Assembly: GCA_028554795.2 (NCBI GenBank)
Contig: CM068841.1
Location: forward strand, 25,353,308-25,417,307
DNA length: 64,000 nucleotides
Source: Sinohyriopsis cumingii
Taxonomy: Eukaryota > Mollusca > Bivalvia > Unionida > Unionidae
Direction of reading: 5' to 3'
The notes beneath the pieces were generated by a model. The model was given only the letters and a program-made list of their open reading frames with translations. It was not told where the DNA came from and did no database searches. A program made the position numbers and the translations under genes. Position 1 is the stretch's first letter; every line of letters starts with the position of its first letter. Below are positions 23,201-34,408 of this stretch, in pieces.

Positions 23201-24160
23201 TTGGCAAAAAAATATACCATCTGTGATCTTTATGGAGACAACATTTTTGGCTGTTAAAAAATATATGTACAGTCTTGGGTTCGGAGTTGAGAAAGTCAAA
23301 GGCACCATGACAGGAAGCCGCAAACTTGGATATAAAATTGCACTGGATTCTATTGTTACATAAACAAGTCCTTTGTTCAAATTGACAAACCACCCTAACA
23401 CAGGATTGTTATATCATAATCTGCTTATGCTGATGTCTGGCTTAGTACTCCGTGCTTTAATATAACCCAAATAGTCATATTACCTGATTAGCTACAGAAG
23501 ACCACCTCTGAAATCGGGAACAGAAATAACTACAATCTACCAGATGATGGCAATATTTTTCCTTTATGAAAAATGTGCCAGAAATAATAGCCTTGCTGAA
23601 ACTTCAAAGAAAACTGATTACCTTTGAAGCATTGATCATTCTGTATATAATATACTAAGCAAATGAAAAATAAAAGTTCTGTCTCCATCAATGTTTTACA
23701 ATTTAATTGATTTTGCCGAAGCAATAACAAACAGGCATTTGTTTGGTCCTTCAAAGAGCACCTTGAGCGACGATTCAATAACAGATGAATGTTCAATAAA
23801 GCAAGCCGAAGAACTTTAATCAATGAAAGTTGGCAACAAACTTAAATAAAAGCATTGTTTCATTTCCACTAGTGATTGGAACATATCTATTGTGCTGTGA
23901 AAGTTTCCTATTTGCAACAAAAAAGTTCATGCTTAAGATCACTACCAATGGCAGTTTGGAACTCCATTTAAAGTTCCATTATTTTGAAATAATATATATC
24001 TGTCCGTCAAGTTAAATGAAGGTGGGACGTCTCACGAGAATGTTACACTTTTTAATCTGTTCACATATTTTCATTTCCCTATAAATAGCCTAATCTCCTT
24101 GGTAGGCTTGGTATCATGGTAGTTGTATCTGGCTGACCAAAATTCTAGGTCAGGTTAAGT
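20297..24160. other. No firmly supported gene
   Basis: AT-rich intron-like sequence. The only frame worth noting is on the - strand at 21725-22147 (listed separately). The frame at 23085-23363 has no recognisable features. Confidence 0.5.
21725..22034 (-). CDS. Unrecognised - strand open exon candidate
   Basis: On the - strand an acceptor-like tract (cagtttttttcag) precedes an open frame. It starts with a hydrophobic stretch (LFLLFLYCGLTPFVA) that could be a signal peptide or membrane segment, followed by HVGIIGSYSERHDSP and QLEKLADKMLLVLVQQN. The frame runs about 100 codons to a stop near 21725. I recognise no family, see no clear donor, and the + strand is also open over much of it. It may be a decayed transposon piece. 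Confidence 0.25.
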
Positions 24161-24174
24161 ACATGTACATGTAG
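24161..24174. repeat. Target-site duplication of LINE, left copy
   Basis: ACATGTACATGTAG occurs here and identically at 28207-28220, immediately outside the two ends of the LINE. The word is partly palindromic and ACATGTACATGT-type words are common in some invertebrate genomes, so chance is not excluded. Confidence 0.7.
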
Positions 24175-24197
24175 TAGTAAGTAGCAGTTGGCATCCG

Positions 24198-25553
24198 TTA
24201 GTCTCGAGAGACGATGGAACTGCACCCATGAGAGATGTCCCGGTTGGTGGTTGTGCAGCGTCTGCTGTGGCTAAGTAGTCCAATGCGGGAGTGGCAGTCC
24301 CTGCTGCACTTGCTGCACTTGAAGGTTGTGTCAGGTGTTGGTTGGAGCTGCTGCTTCTTCCTCTGCGATCGTCTTTTATCAGCTAGCAAGGGTTGCTTGT
24401 CCTCTCCAGCTTTCAGACCAGTGATCAGAGCATGTCGCCAGCCTGATCTGTCTAGAGCGAGCTCTTCCCAGGTGTTGACATCAATATCAAGGGCTTTCAT
24501 GTCATGCTTACAAACATCCTTGAAGCGGAGATGTGGCCGTCTGATCGACTTTTTGCCAGAGGCGAGTTCTGAATAAAGAATGTCTTTGGGGATCCGTCCG
24601 TCAACTATCCGACGTACATGGCCCAGCCATCTGATGCGACATTGGCGGAGGAGTGTGATCATGCTGGGAATCTTGGCACGCTCAAGCACCTCATTGTTTG
24701 TTACTCGATCGCTCCAGGTGATCCTGAGTATGTGTCGGAGGCAATCGCATGTGAAAGGCGCTCAGTCTTTTTTCTTGTGAGGCGTACAGAGTCCAGGTTT
24801 CACTGGCGTACATGAGAGTGCTTAGCACGCATGCACGGTACACGGTGATCTTAGTGTTCATGGTCAGCATGCTGTTGTTCCACACTCTCTGTGACAACCT
24901 GGAGAGAGTTGTTGATGCCTTTCCGATCCGCTTGTTGAGCTCAGCATTGAGCGAGAGGTTGCTGGTGATGGTAGAGCCGAGGTACATGAACTGACTCATG
25001 ATGATGCTTGGGGGGAGTCCGCGTCCTGAACCATCATGTTTGTTTTCTTTAGGCTTATGGTTAACCCAAACTCATCACATGCTTTAGCAAAGCAGGCCAT
25101 CAGGCGCTGAAGCTCAGCTTCTGTGTGGGTGGCTGGAGCAGCATCATCTGCGAAGAGCATGTCCTTGATGGTTACTTCACGCACTTTGCTCTTTGCCTTC
25201 AGTCGTGCCCGGTTGAACAATCTGCCGTCTGATCGTGTGTGCAGGTAAATCCCTTCTGTGGACGTCCCAAAGGCGTGCTTGAGCAGGACTGCAAAGAAGA
25301 TGCCAAAGAGCATGGGAGCAAGGACACAGCACTGTTTAACTTCACTGCGGATGTCAAAGGGGTTGGATGTTGAGCCATCATACTGCACTGTGCCTTTCAT
25401 GTCATCGTGGAAGGACTGGATCATGCTTAGCAGCTTTGGAGGGCAACCAATTTTCGCCAGGATTGTAAAGATTGTCCATCTCTGCTGACCAGATCGAATG
25501 CCTTGGTGAGGTCTATAAAGGCCAGGAAGAAGGGTCTGTGTTGTTCTCTGCAT
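24198..25553 (-). pseudogene. LINE reverse transcriptase, C-terminal half and zinc-finger tail
   Basis: Frames at 25553-24996, 24999-24691 and 24689-24198 continue one another through frameshifts. They contain LFADDAAPATHTEAEL (the RT active-site Asp-Asp with Phe before it), SQFMYLGSTI (the palm/thumb strand), then CRIRWLGHVRR and a final CSKCSRDCHSRIGLLSHSRR, a Cys-Cys-His zinc-finger-like tail. These are standard landmarks of animal LINE ORF2 proteins. The enzyme makes DNA from the element's RNA at the nicked target. Confidence 0.85.
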
Positions 25554-25564
25554 TTTGCCTGCAG

Positions 25565-26008
25565 TTACCTGACAGAGAAGATCATGTCAATTGTGGACCT
25601 CTCTGCGCAGAACCTGCACTGCGACTCTGGGTAAACTCTGTCAGCAAGTATCTGCAGTCTGTTTAGGATGACGCGTGCGAAAACTTTACCCACGATGCTG
25701 AGAAGTGATATGCCCTTGTAGTTGTTGCAGTCACTTCTGTCGCCCTTGTTCTTGTACAGGGTTATGATGTTAGCATCTCTCATGTCCTGAGGCACTGCCC
25801 CCTCATCCCAGCACTGGCAGAGGAGGTCGTGCAGGTGTGTGAGCAGCACGCTACATCCACACTTGATGAGTTCTGCTGTGATGCCATCCTTCCCTGGGGA
25901 TTTACCTAGGGACAGTTTCTCTAAGACCTTCTTTAGTTCGTCTACAGTAGGTTTCTCGTCCAGTTTGGCCATGAGAGGGAGGTTTTTCAATGGCGTTGAG
26001 GGCATCAT
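25565..26008 (-). pseudogene. LINE reverse transcriptase, N-terminal half
   Basis: This part contains SLGKSPGKDGITAELIK, DANIITLYKNKGDRSDCNNY and GISLLSIVGKVFARVILNR, the fingers and early palm blocks of a non-LTR reverse transcriptase. A frameshift near 25560 separates it from the active-site half, and another near 26005 separates it from the endonuclease. Confidence 0.88.
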
Positions 26009-27400
26009 TGTTCACGTGGTTCTCTTTGGAGTACAGTTCGGAGTAGTATTCCACCCAACACTCCATCTGCTTGCCCTTGTTGTGGATAGTATTGCCTGTG
26101 GCAGACTTCAGTGGTGCTGTCAGTGTCTTCGTGGGACCCATTGCTTTCTTTTTTGCCATTGTACATGCCTCTGATGTTTCCAATATATGCTGCTGACTGG
26201 ATACTCTGACAGAGCTGAAGCCAGTATTCATTGGCACACTGCCGTGCTAATCTCTGTGCTTTGCTTCTGGTAGACCTGTATGCCTGTAGTGTCTTCTGAC
26301 AGGGGGATCGCTTGTGTTGCAGGTGAGCACTGCGACGCTCTTCTATGGCTGATATGAGTGTGGCAGAGTTAGCCTCAAACCAGTCATTGTTCTTTGATTG
26401 CTTCTTACCAAAGATCCGTGTGGCTGTGCTGTATACAGTCTCTCTGATGTGATCCCATCTTTCTTTGGCACTGCCATTGGGGGGTTCTGAGTCAAACGTC
26501 TTGGAAGGAGCATAGGTGAATTCCTCAGCCTTGTCTGGATATGATGTCTTGCTCACATCAAGGCGTGGTTGACCCTCTTGCCTAGAACGGTGTATCTTCT
26601 TTGTTTGAAGCTTCATTTTGTAGCACACCAGCGAGTGGTCGGTGTCGCAGTCAGCACTGTGGAAGGTACGGGTAAGAAGCACACCCTTCATGGCTGACCG
26701 TCTTGTAATGATCAAGTCCAGCTGGTGCCAGTGTTTAGACCGGGGATGCCTCCAAGACACTTTGTGCTGTGGCTTTGTCTGAAAGAATGAATTGGTGATG
26801 CTGAGTTCATGGTACGAGCACATCTCTAGAAGGCGCTGTCCATTCTCATTCATCTTCCCAACGCCAAACTTGCCAAGACAGGAGGGCCAAGAGTCATGAT
26901 CGGCACCCACCCTAGCATCGAAGTCGCCCAGCAAAATCAAGTTCTCTTCCTTGGGAATTTTGTCAATGAGCGAGTTTAACTCATCATAAAACTCATCCTT
27001 GGTATCTGTGGAGGATCTTAGTGTGGGAGCGTAAACACTGATCAGGTTGACAGGCCCATTTGTGGTGTGGTGCTGGAGGGATAGCAGTCTTCCATTTCCT
27101 TGTTGGCAGGGTTCTGTCATTCCCAGCAGAGTGTTCCTGACAGCGAATCCAACACCAAACTCTCTGGCTTCATCTGCAGTCTTTCCTTGCCAGAAGAATG
27201 TGTAGTTCTTTTCTCTGAGGGACCCAGAATCTGGTAGTCATGTCTCCTGTAGTGAGGCGATGTCGACTGGAGCCTTGCAAGTTCGTCGTGATGACTGAAG
27301 TCTTATGAACATCACTGATTGTTTGAAGATCATCTGAAAGCCCAGTCAGCATGGTCTGGACATTCCAGGTACCTAGCTTGAGGATTGAAGTCTTCTTTTT
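26005..27400 (-). pseudogene. LINE apurinic-type endonuclease
   Basis: The main open frame 27120-26005 contains LISVYAPT, NLILLGDFDARVGADHDSW, FGVGKMNENGQRLLEMC and WRHPRSKHWHQLDLI. These are the catalytic Asn/Asp and His blocks of the APE-like endonuclease that nicks the target. The N-terminal strand block lies upstream at about 27360-27170 in other frames (LREKNYTFFWQGKTADEA-like), so at least one frameshift splits the domain. Confidence 0.88.
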
Positions 27401-27449
27401 TATTTTTATTTTGTTATTTCTTGGTGCAGTAGTTGCAGTCCGCTTGTCA

Positions 27450-28206
27450 GGTATTCGCGTACCTTAAGCCTTACGCACCCAGCAAGGCAGGCGAACTGTG
27501 GCAGAACGGCACCTTATTGGCTGGGGGCTGCCCAGTTTGAGGTGGGCGGTAGCTGTCCAGTGAAACTTGTTGGTCTCTCCCACCGTCAGAAGCATCCCCT
27601 GGCATCTGGCTCTACGCCAATCAAGCGGTGACTTATAACCGGTAAACTGCTGCTTCCCGTGTTGTGTCGACGCTATGGAGCGAAGCTGGAGTGTCCTCTC
27701 TAGGGCACAAGCCTGGGCAGGGTGATATGGAGAATCAACTGTTGCCCATGCAGCTGATCCCCCCTCTCCACGCAGCTGATGGATCCAAGGGAAGGGACAA
27801 GCCGATACGTCATGGCACCAGCTGCGTCGCAGGAGTTGCCAAGATGACACTGAAATCAATGCCAAGTCACCTTAGGGACTCCGACTCCGGATTTTCTGTT
27901 GGGTTTACTCCCTTAGCCTTTCCCCTGAGAGGGTATAGTCGCAAAGCAGTGAAGGTTTGAAATCGGAGTTTACCTTCTAGATGGGTGACCACCCAAGGTT
28001 AACGAGCCCCATCTGCCCGAAGCATCTGGTTTTGAGGCGCCAGAAGCTCACCTGTCATCCCTTCTCCAGTCAGTTTAAACAGGTTCCGCCACTCGTCAAG
28101 GCCTGGAATTGGATTTGGTTGTCAGAGGCTCTATGAGACGCAAGCCAATGGGAAGTGGGTGTTTATCTCCCACATCCACCCCCGGTGATGACAACCCTTG
28201 AAACCC
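27450..28206 (-). other. LINE 5' region
   Basis: GC-rich sequence of about 750 bases upstream of the endonuclease, likely the 5' UTR and promoter of the element. The open frames at 27464-27865 (-) and 27664-27960 (+) show no known ORF1 motif. Confidence 0.6.
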
Positions 28207-28220
28207 ACATGTACATGTAG
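28207..28220. repeat. Target-site duplication of LINE, right copy
   Basis: Identical to 24161-24174. Confidence 0.7.
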
Positions 28221-30893
28221 CATATAAACAACTGTACAACCACGTGCTACTTGGATAATAAAAATCAGAGTGAATTGTTTCAGGAAACATGTTTGTTGAC
28301 AATAGGATATTGAACACGCAAGGACTTTTGTTTTTTATATATACGTTTTAGTTGCATTTTGTAATGGGATCTGACTTGTACATGAATTTTCTAACTTATG
28401 ATCTAATACTCAAATTCATGGATTGTTCATATGCATGTATATTATTTAGCATTTGGAGTGATTACATAAATCTAAGTTGTCAATATATAAGTGTATCTCA
28501 GACTAGTTGTCTTCATGTAATAAAAGTTTCCATTTTATTCATTTGCATAAATCCTAGTCACTGACGGCAGGTAATCTCTTAAAAATTTCACTTGTATGCG
28601 AAATATCAATTTATTTTCGGCACCCCCCTTACTTTTCAAAACATCCACTTATGTTGACAGTCTTGAAATAAATGGATAGTACTGTATTATGAAAATGGTG
28701 ACATTTTTTGAAAATTGTGAACAAAATATTGATGTTGGCTATTTTTTCGCAACAACTTTTTTAAAAGCCAGCGCCATTCCTGGGCATGTATGTCAACATC
28801 TTGAAAGTACATCTACTCATTTCATCAGCATGATCAAAGTTTCCTCAAACTTTTTTTTAGAAGCCCGACGGTCACCTCACTTTCAATACAGGTTGGGCCC
28901 AAACTAAAATTAGAGGGGCCCTTGGCATTGGGCTATCATATTATTTTAGCACTGGACATATATGATATCTCTGCAGGACAAATGTACTCCTAGGATCATG
29001 CTATGTTGACATGACCCCTGTTTAACTAATGCATGGTGTACTAGACTGAACTAGACATTGTTAATTTATGAATTTATATTTCAAAATGTGTTGTACATGT
29101 ATGCAACACATGTGAAGTGACCTCCCCTTAAATATGCATTCTGTAGTGTTGGAGTTATCAGTCATAATGTTATTGTCATTAACCCATATGATTTAAATAA
29201 AAACTGTATTATAAAATAATATATGATATTGGTATCTACAAGACAAACAGGTTTACTAAAACGAGAAGCAAAAATGAAGATTTGTTAGGTATGGAGCCCA
29301 CCCTACAGTTTTCAATAAAAAATGTATAATTGCACAAGCAAGTTCATTTATATTTTGTATTTCTTATTAAATGTCAACACTTGCGTGAGAAATATGTATT
29401 TTCTACCAACAAAAATATTGTTTTTGGAAACAATTGTGTTTTTCTTCTGTCTAGCAAATTTGCTTGTGTTGTCATATATTGAAGACTTGAGGGAAACATA
29501 AATATATCCTGATTAGAAAAAAATCTTATATGACAAGTATAATTTGGAAAACATAAAAAGTAATTGAACTGGCCTTAGGAACATGAGGATTTGTGTAATA
29601 CAATAAGGTAATTTAATGGTAAAAAGCGTCCTAAGACATGCATACACACTCATATATATATAGTCAATATTGTCTGAAAATGTCTTACAAATGCATACCA
29701 TAATTTTATGCAGATGTCCATATTGCATGATCAGTGCCATGTCCAACATCATCATGGTTAACAGTAAAGCTGTGGTGTTTTGATAAAATGTTATCTTAAT
29801 CTGACAAAGTCCAGTTCGAGTCAAGCTCTTATTTTAATCAGCTGATGCCCACCCATTTATATGAGGGCTTGGAATATAGGGCAGTGCTTATGAACATGAT
29901 CAGTATTTGGTAATTGATGCTGATATATGTACTTTTTATAGATGTTATACATATTTATATGTTATATCTAAAAGCGGCCTGCACTTTTGTTTAACATAAC
30001 ACGGTTCATGATTCTCAAATTTGCATTCAAAGTAGATTGCTTTTGATGTACTGACAGAGGTCTCAAGGCTGATGTTTAATGGATTTAAATTCTCGTCTCT
30101 CTCTTGAATACCTATACCATGGACAATATATGTAGTACTGACCTCTGACAGTATATCTTCATTTGAATCAGAGTTGTTCCAGTATAAAAGGGTTGCAGTT
30201 CTGATAGTTTGACTGCATCAGATAACAAGAACTGAATTGATGTTGGCCATTACATCTCGGCGGACACATGGTTTTATTCAAAGTTCCGACAGTGATATAG
30301 GTAGTTTACAATCACACACACACACACACACACACACCGATACACACAGTTCATTGTGTGTGGCAAAGTTAAACATGGTTTCAGTTGCTTTTTTTGTTAG
30401 AATCTGGTCTGAAACTACAAAATGGTTTGATCAGAAGATATGACACAAAGCATTTCCACGCAATCCAACTTAAGATTTTTATGACATAAGACTTCACATG
30501 CTAACACATGTTTTAAAAGACAGAAAACCATGCCTGATGAGAAACAAGAAGAGACAAAACTATAGTATGTGTTAAAAATTTTATCACGCTGAAGTAATGC
30601 ATGATGTAGTTAGAAAGAACATGGTGCTAAATTTATATGTATGTATATATGTGTTTGTGTGTGAACATGTGCACATGCTTAACAAGCATTTACTTTGAAG
30701 CAATGTAAAAACAAAAATAAAATATTAAAGCAGGTATTCCTAAAACTTATGTATTTTACTTTTCCAAAATAACAGGGCCTTATTCACATAGACGATAACT
30801 ATTTTCTTATTAGTACAGCATTTTGCGGGTGATTCTGGACAGAATGTTCTAAGGTTTAGCATAGTACCTTAACTTCATACCATATACTTTCAG
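28221..30893. other. No supported gene; intron-like
   Basis: AT-rich sequence with a (CA)n run at about 30313-30338. The - strand open frame 29513-29824 has no family features. Confidence 0.5.
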
Positions 30894-31033
30894 CATGGAA
30901 ATACGTTGCAGTAGGCATTGGTGTTGGTGCTGTTGGATTTGTAGCGACTCCACTTATTGCCACAGCTGCTCTTGGAACTGTCGGTTTTACATCAGGGGGA
31001 GTGGCGGCAGGTAGCATAGCAGCTGCTATGCAG
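30894..31033 (+). CDS. ISG12/IFI6-IFI27-like protein, penultimate exon
   Basis: A 140-base exon has acceptor atatactttcag and donor gtatca, entering in phase 1 and leaving in phase 0. The peptide runs from WKYVAVGIGVGAVGFVATP through LIATAALGTVGFTS to GVAAGSIAAAMQ. The Gly/Ala-rich hydrophobic run with GFTSGGVAAGSIAA is the signature of the ISG12 (IFI6/IFI27) family. In vertebrates these are small interferon-induced proteins of mitochondria and internal membranes that affect apoptosis and innate defence. The phase-1 entry requires an upstream exon; three candidates in the window fit (11637-11802, 14978-15122, 19838-20296). Confidence 0.9.
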
Positions 31034-31505
31034 GTATCATTACACTATTTGAATCAGTCTGTAATTATTGCATATCAGAGTAACTAAATATAAATATTTT
31101 TTCTCATTTTCTCTTGGTAGACCTGCTGACAATTGTAGGATATCTCTTGTAAATTATTAACAAACAAATTCCAGGCCTAAGCAGAATTAAAAGTTCATAG
31201 TTATTCAGTTAAATTCTGTAGCATTTGAGTAGGATGATATGATTATAAGCTCAGATTTGTGCCTTTATAAAATATTATTTTTAACTTAATGTCTTGGTTA
31301 TTTCCTTCAAATGTAACTATTGTTTTTAAAATGCAGCATACTCAATACTGAATATTTGGTAAAATGTGTTCTAATGATTAGTTCATAAAATGATTTGAGA
31401 CTTTGTATATCAGATATGTTGTGGCAAGTAAAAGTTGCCTTGTGAATGGGTAGAAAAATAAAAAAATTTTTATAGAAGAATTATCTGGCTCATAATATCT
31501 TGCAG

Positions 31506-31691
31506 GCCTCAATCGGAAATATTGCAGCTGGCTCAGCATTTGCAATGGCGCAGTCGGCTGGGGCAACTGGTGTTGTGAGTGTAGGGACTCAGATAGCGGG
31601 AGGAACAATATTTGGAACATTGGGTGCAGCTGTAATGAAGTTTTTTAAGAGAAAACCAACTGAAGAGAAAAAATCTGATGAGAAAGAATAG
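31506..31691 (+). CDS. ISG12/IFI6-IFI27-like protein, last exon
   Basis: After acceptor atcttgcag the phase-0 frame encodes ASIGNIAAGSAFAMAQSAGA, then GVVSVGTQIAGG and GTLGAAVMKFF. It ends in a Lys/Glu-rich tail (KRKPTEEKKSDEKE) with TAG at 31689-31691. It completes the ISG12 domain: the MQ|ASIGN junction, the Ala/Gly helix and the final LGAAVM helix. The two exons together give about 108 residues, close to the usual size of the domain part of the family. The charged tail should face the cytosol or matrix. AATAAA signals occur near 32230 and 33041. Confidence 0.9.
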   Translation, partial: ASIGNIAAGSAFAMAQSAGATGVVSVGTQIAGGTIFGTLGAAVMKFFKRKPTEEKKSDEKE

Positions 31692-34368
31692 TCAACTTCC
31701 TCTTAATAGTTTCTGATGAATCAGCTGTCCAGAAATTTGTTGACAGTTTAAAGTCCTGCAGAATAATCTTCTGAGATATATGAGTTATGAGCAGTACACT
31801 AGATATTTATTATATTGTCCCAGATTTCTAAGCATCTGTTTATCAAATTGAAGCAATGAAATCTTAAATTCATGCACAGTATAGTTTCACAACTGTCATA
31901 TACATTCAAATGCCAACTCAATCATAGTTTCCATACACAAAAATGATGTAATTCAAGGTGATTTTGTGCCTGCTTTGAAATTTGTTAAATGTTGTCAAAT
32001 GAAATTAATACCTGGTCTTAGGATAATGTCGGTTATTTGCCATGTCAATTTCAGGTGATTGAAGTTGTCTTAAAAGTCAGACTAGACTTAAGACATTTGA
32101 TTGGTCAAATTTAGGTCAGTCTTAAAATTGATGATAATCATATCAGTTGAGTTTTGACTTAAGTTGAGGCCAATACTAGAGTTCTGTTGTTGAGATCAAG
32201 GCCAGGTTGTGATATTTCTCTTTCCACAAGAATAAATGCTACATTCAGTGAAACACATTCCTATATAAAATATATATTGTTTTCAGACAACTAAAACAAA
32301 GTGTTTATAGGGAATACAATCTCAGTATTACAAAAGATTGATTCAAAATTGGTATAAGATTTTGTAATATGCATTGGGCATAATTATTATAAATTTAGTA
32401 GTTGCAAACATGTAAACTTTGGCTGCAGTATACATGCAATATATAATGCAGCCCATCCCAGTAGTGCATTACATCATTTATGAGTCACTGCATATATATG
32501 GTGGCTAAACAAATTAGGCTATGGAGAGAAATGACTTGACTTCTTATACATAGTCTTCTTTGTACATCAGTTATTAAGTGCGTGCCTCCAAATTGGTAAG
32601 AACTAAGCCCTGACATTTACAAAGATGACTGATAACTTGATTGAAATTACAGTTATGCCAATTCTGTTACAATATTCAATATAGTTATCAATACTGTATT
32701 TGATGAGATTTGATCTTTTCATATATATTTGCACAGTGAGATCTGTCTATATAAGATGATCATAAGATAGGAAACGTTTTCATATCTAGGCAGGTGACAT
32801 GAATATGAGGAGTAATTTGTTTAGTATGTTTGCTGCACTTTGAGTGCATTCAAACTTGACAAAAAATATTGATCATTACAGTACTAACCCCAAACTGTTA
32901 ATACTTACTTGAATTGAACTATTATCATTAGTTTGGAAATGCTCATGTTGCAGCCTCTTTGATTTCAAGCTTCAAAAAGTTGTATTCTTGGAGCTGTGGG
33001 GCTTCTTGGTAATTCTGTTTGTGAACTTCTAGTATTGAAGAATAAAAATTAATAATCAGCACATACAGAATTCTGTACAAATATACTGGAGTATATCCAA
33101 TTTATGAAAGAATATATTTATTTCATGGATCAAGCTAGATCACAAAATATCATGAGTAATTACTTTTGTAGTCATAACAGATGTTGACAGACTCCTATTT
33201 CAAGTCAATATCAGTACTTTGAATATATTCATGAAAAAGGTATACCGTGGTATGATTGACACTCAATGTGTGTCATATACATGTAAACTATTAACATGGA
33301 AGACAAAAATTGGATTTGTTTCCAATTCCTATGGTCTTGAAGTTGTTTTCATGTTTAGAAAGTTTACTAGAATAAGGGACCTATAAATATGACATGAAAA
33401 TACAATGGAAACTACATAGAGAAACAATACTTAAATTAATGTTGATGAAATGATCTGATAAGAAGGTCAAACACTGGTTTTCTTTATGTAATGTTGTTGG
33501 GAGTTGAGGCAACAACTTTCCGCCTGTTACCAATTTATTTGCTTTATCAAAGACTAGGGAGTAAGTAATGGCTGTGGAAAGCTTAATAAATTATAAAAGT
33601 ATTATCTCACAAAAATATTATTTTAAGTTTTAAAGTACATTTCATAATTTCTTTTTGAAACTTTCTGTTTGTCTGTGCCTGTATTGAATGAATTAAGTTT
33701 TGACAAGTATGTCACAAAATGTTGTTATACAACTATGATAACGCCTGTGTGATATGAACAAACCCCATATTTTGTTGTTAGCATTGACATTTATTCTTAC
33801 GTTTGTAGATACCTAACTGCAGGTTAGGGGTATTAGTAATCCACACAGGTTGTCATCACCCATATCATTTGCCAGCATATACAAGGAATGTGACACATTA
33901 TGGAACCAATTTTGTTGTAAGTGTTCTAGTTATTGTCTTATTTAATGCATACAACTTTTTTTATGAGCAAAACATAACAAGCAAATTTCACACCGGAATC
34001 TATCCAGGACATTTAACATTTTATACATTAGAAGCATAAAATAGAAATATTTACCAAATTGAAAGAAGATTAAAATAGCACTACAGAGGTCATGCAACCA
34101 ATATTACAGACATAAATATGAGTATCTTTTCAGTCTAACATCAGAACACCATTAATTTTCCTAACTATGACATACATCCATATCTCAGACTGTACTTGGA
34201 CCAACATTCCACATAACCTTTACATTTCTTGGGTGATAGTGACATAATCAATTACACACAATTGTGATTGAACAATATGAATTGGGAGATTATGCACTAC
34301 AGTTATACACAAATGATTTTTTTAATTGTTTCCCAGACTTCTCATTTTCATTTGTACATAAGAACTAG

Positions 34369-34408
<40 letters not shown>

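Larger units (their letters stand above)
24175..28206 (-). mobile_element. Near-full-length APE-type LINE (non-LTR retrotransposon)
   Basis: The element is 4.03 kb and read on the - strand. It has a GC-rich 5' region (28206 to about 27450), AP-endonuclease (about 27400-26200), reverse transcriptase (about 26010-25000), and a C-terminal region with a CxxC zinc-finger-like motif. A short TACT-type tail lies at 24175-24190. A 14-base identical repeat flanks it. The interruptions are few (frameshifts near 27170, 26005, 25560 and 24995-24690), so the copy is young. It is much richer in GC than its surroundings. I do not assign a clade with certainty; the endonuclease wording is RTE- or Jockey-like. 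Confidence 0.88.

Noticed and set aside
24235-26174. Several + strand frames over the LINE
   Set aside because: Shadows of the - strand reverse transcriptase and endonuclease.
27464-27865. 133-codon - strand frame in the LINE 5' region as an ORF1
   Set aside because: No gag-like or zinc-knuckle motif; GC-rich 5' UTR sequence is often open by chance.
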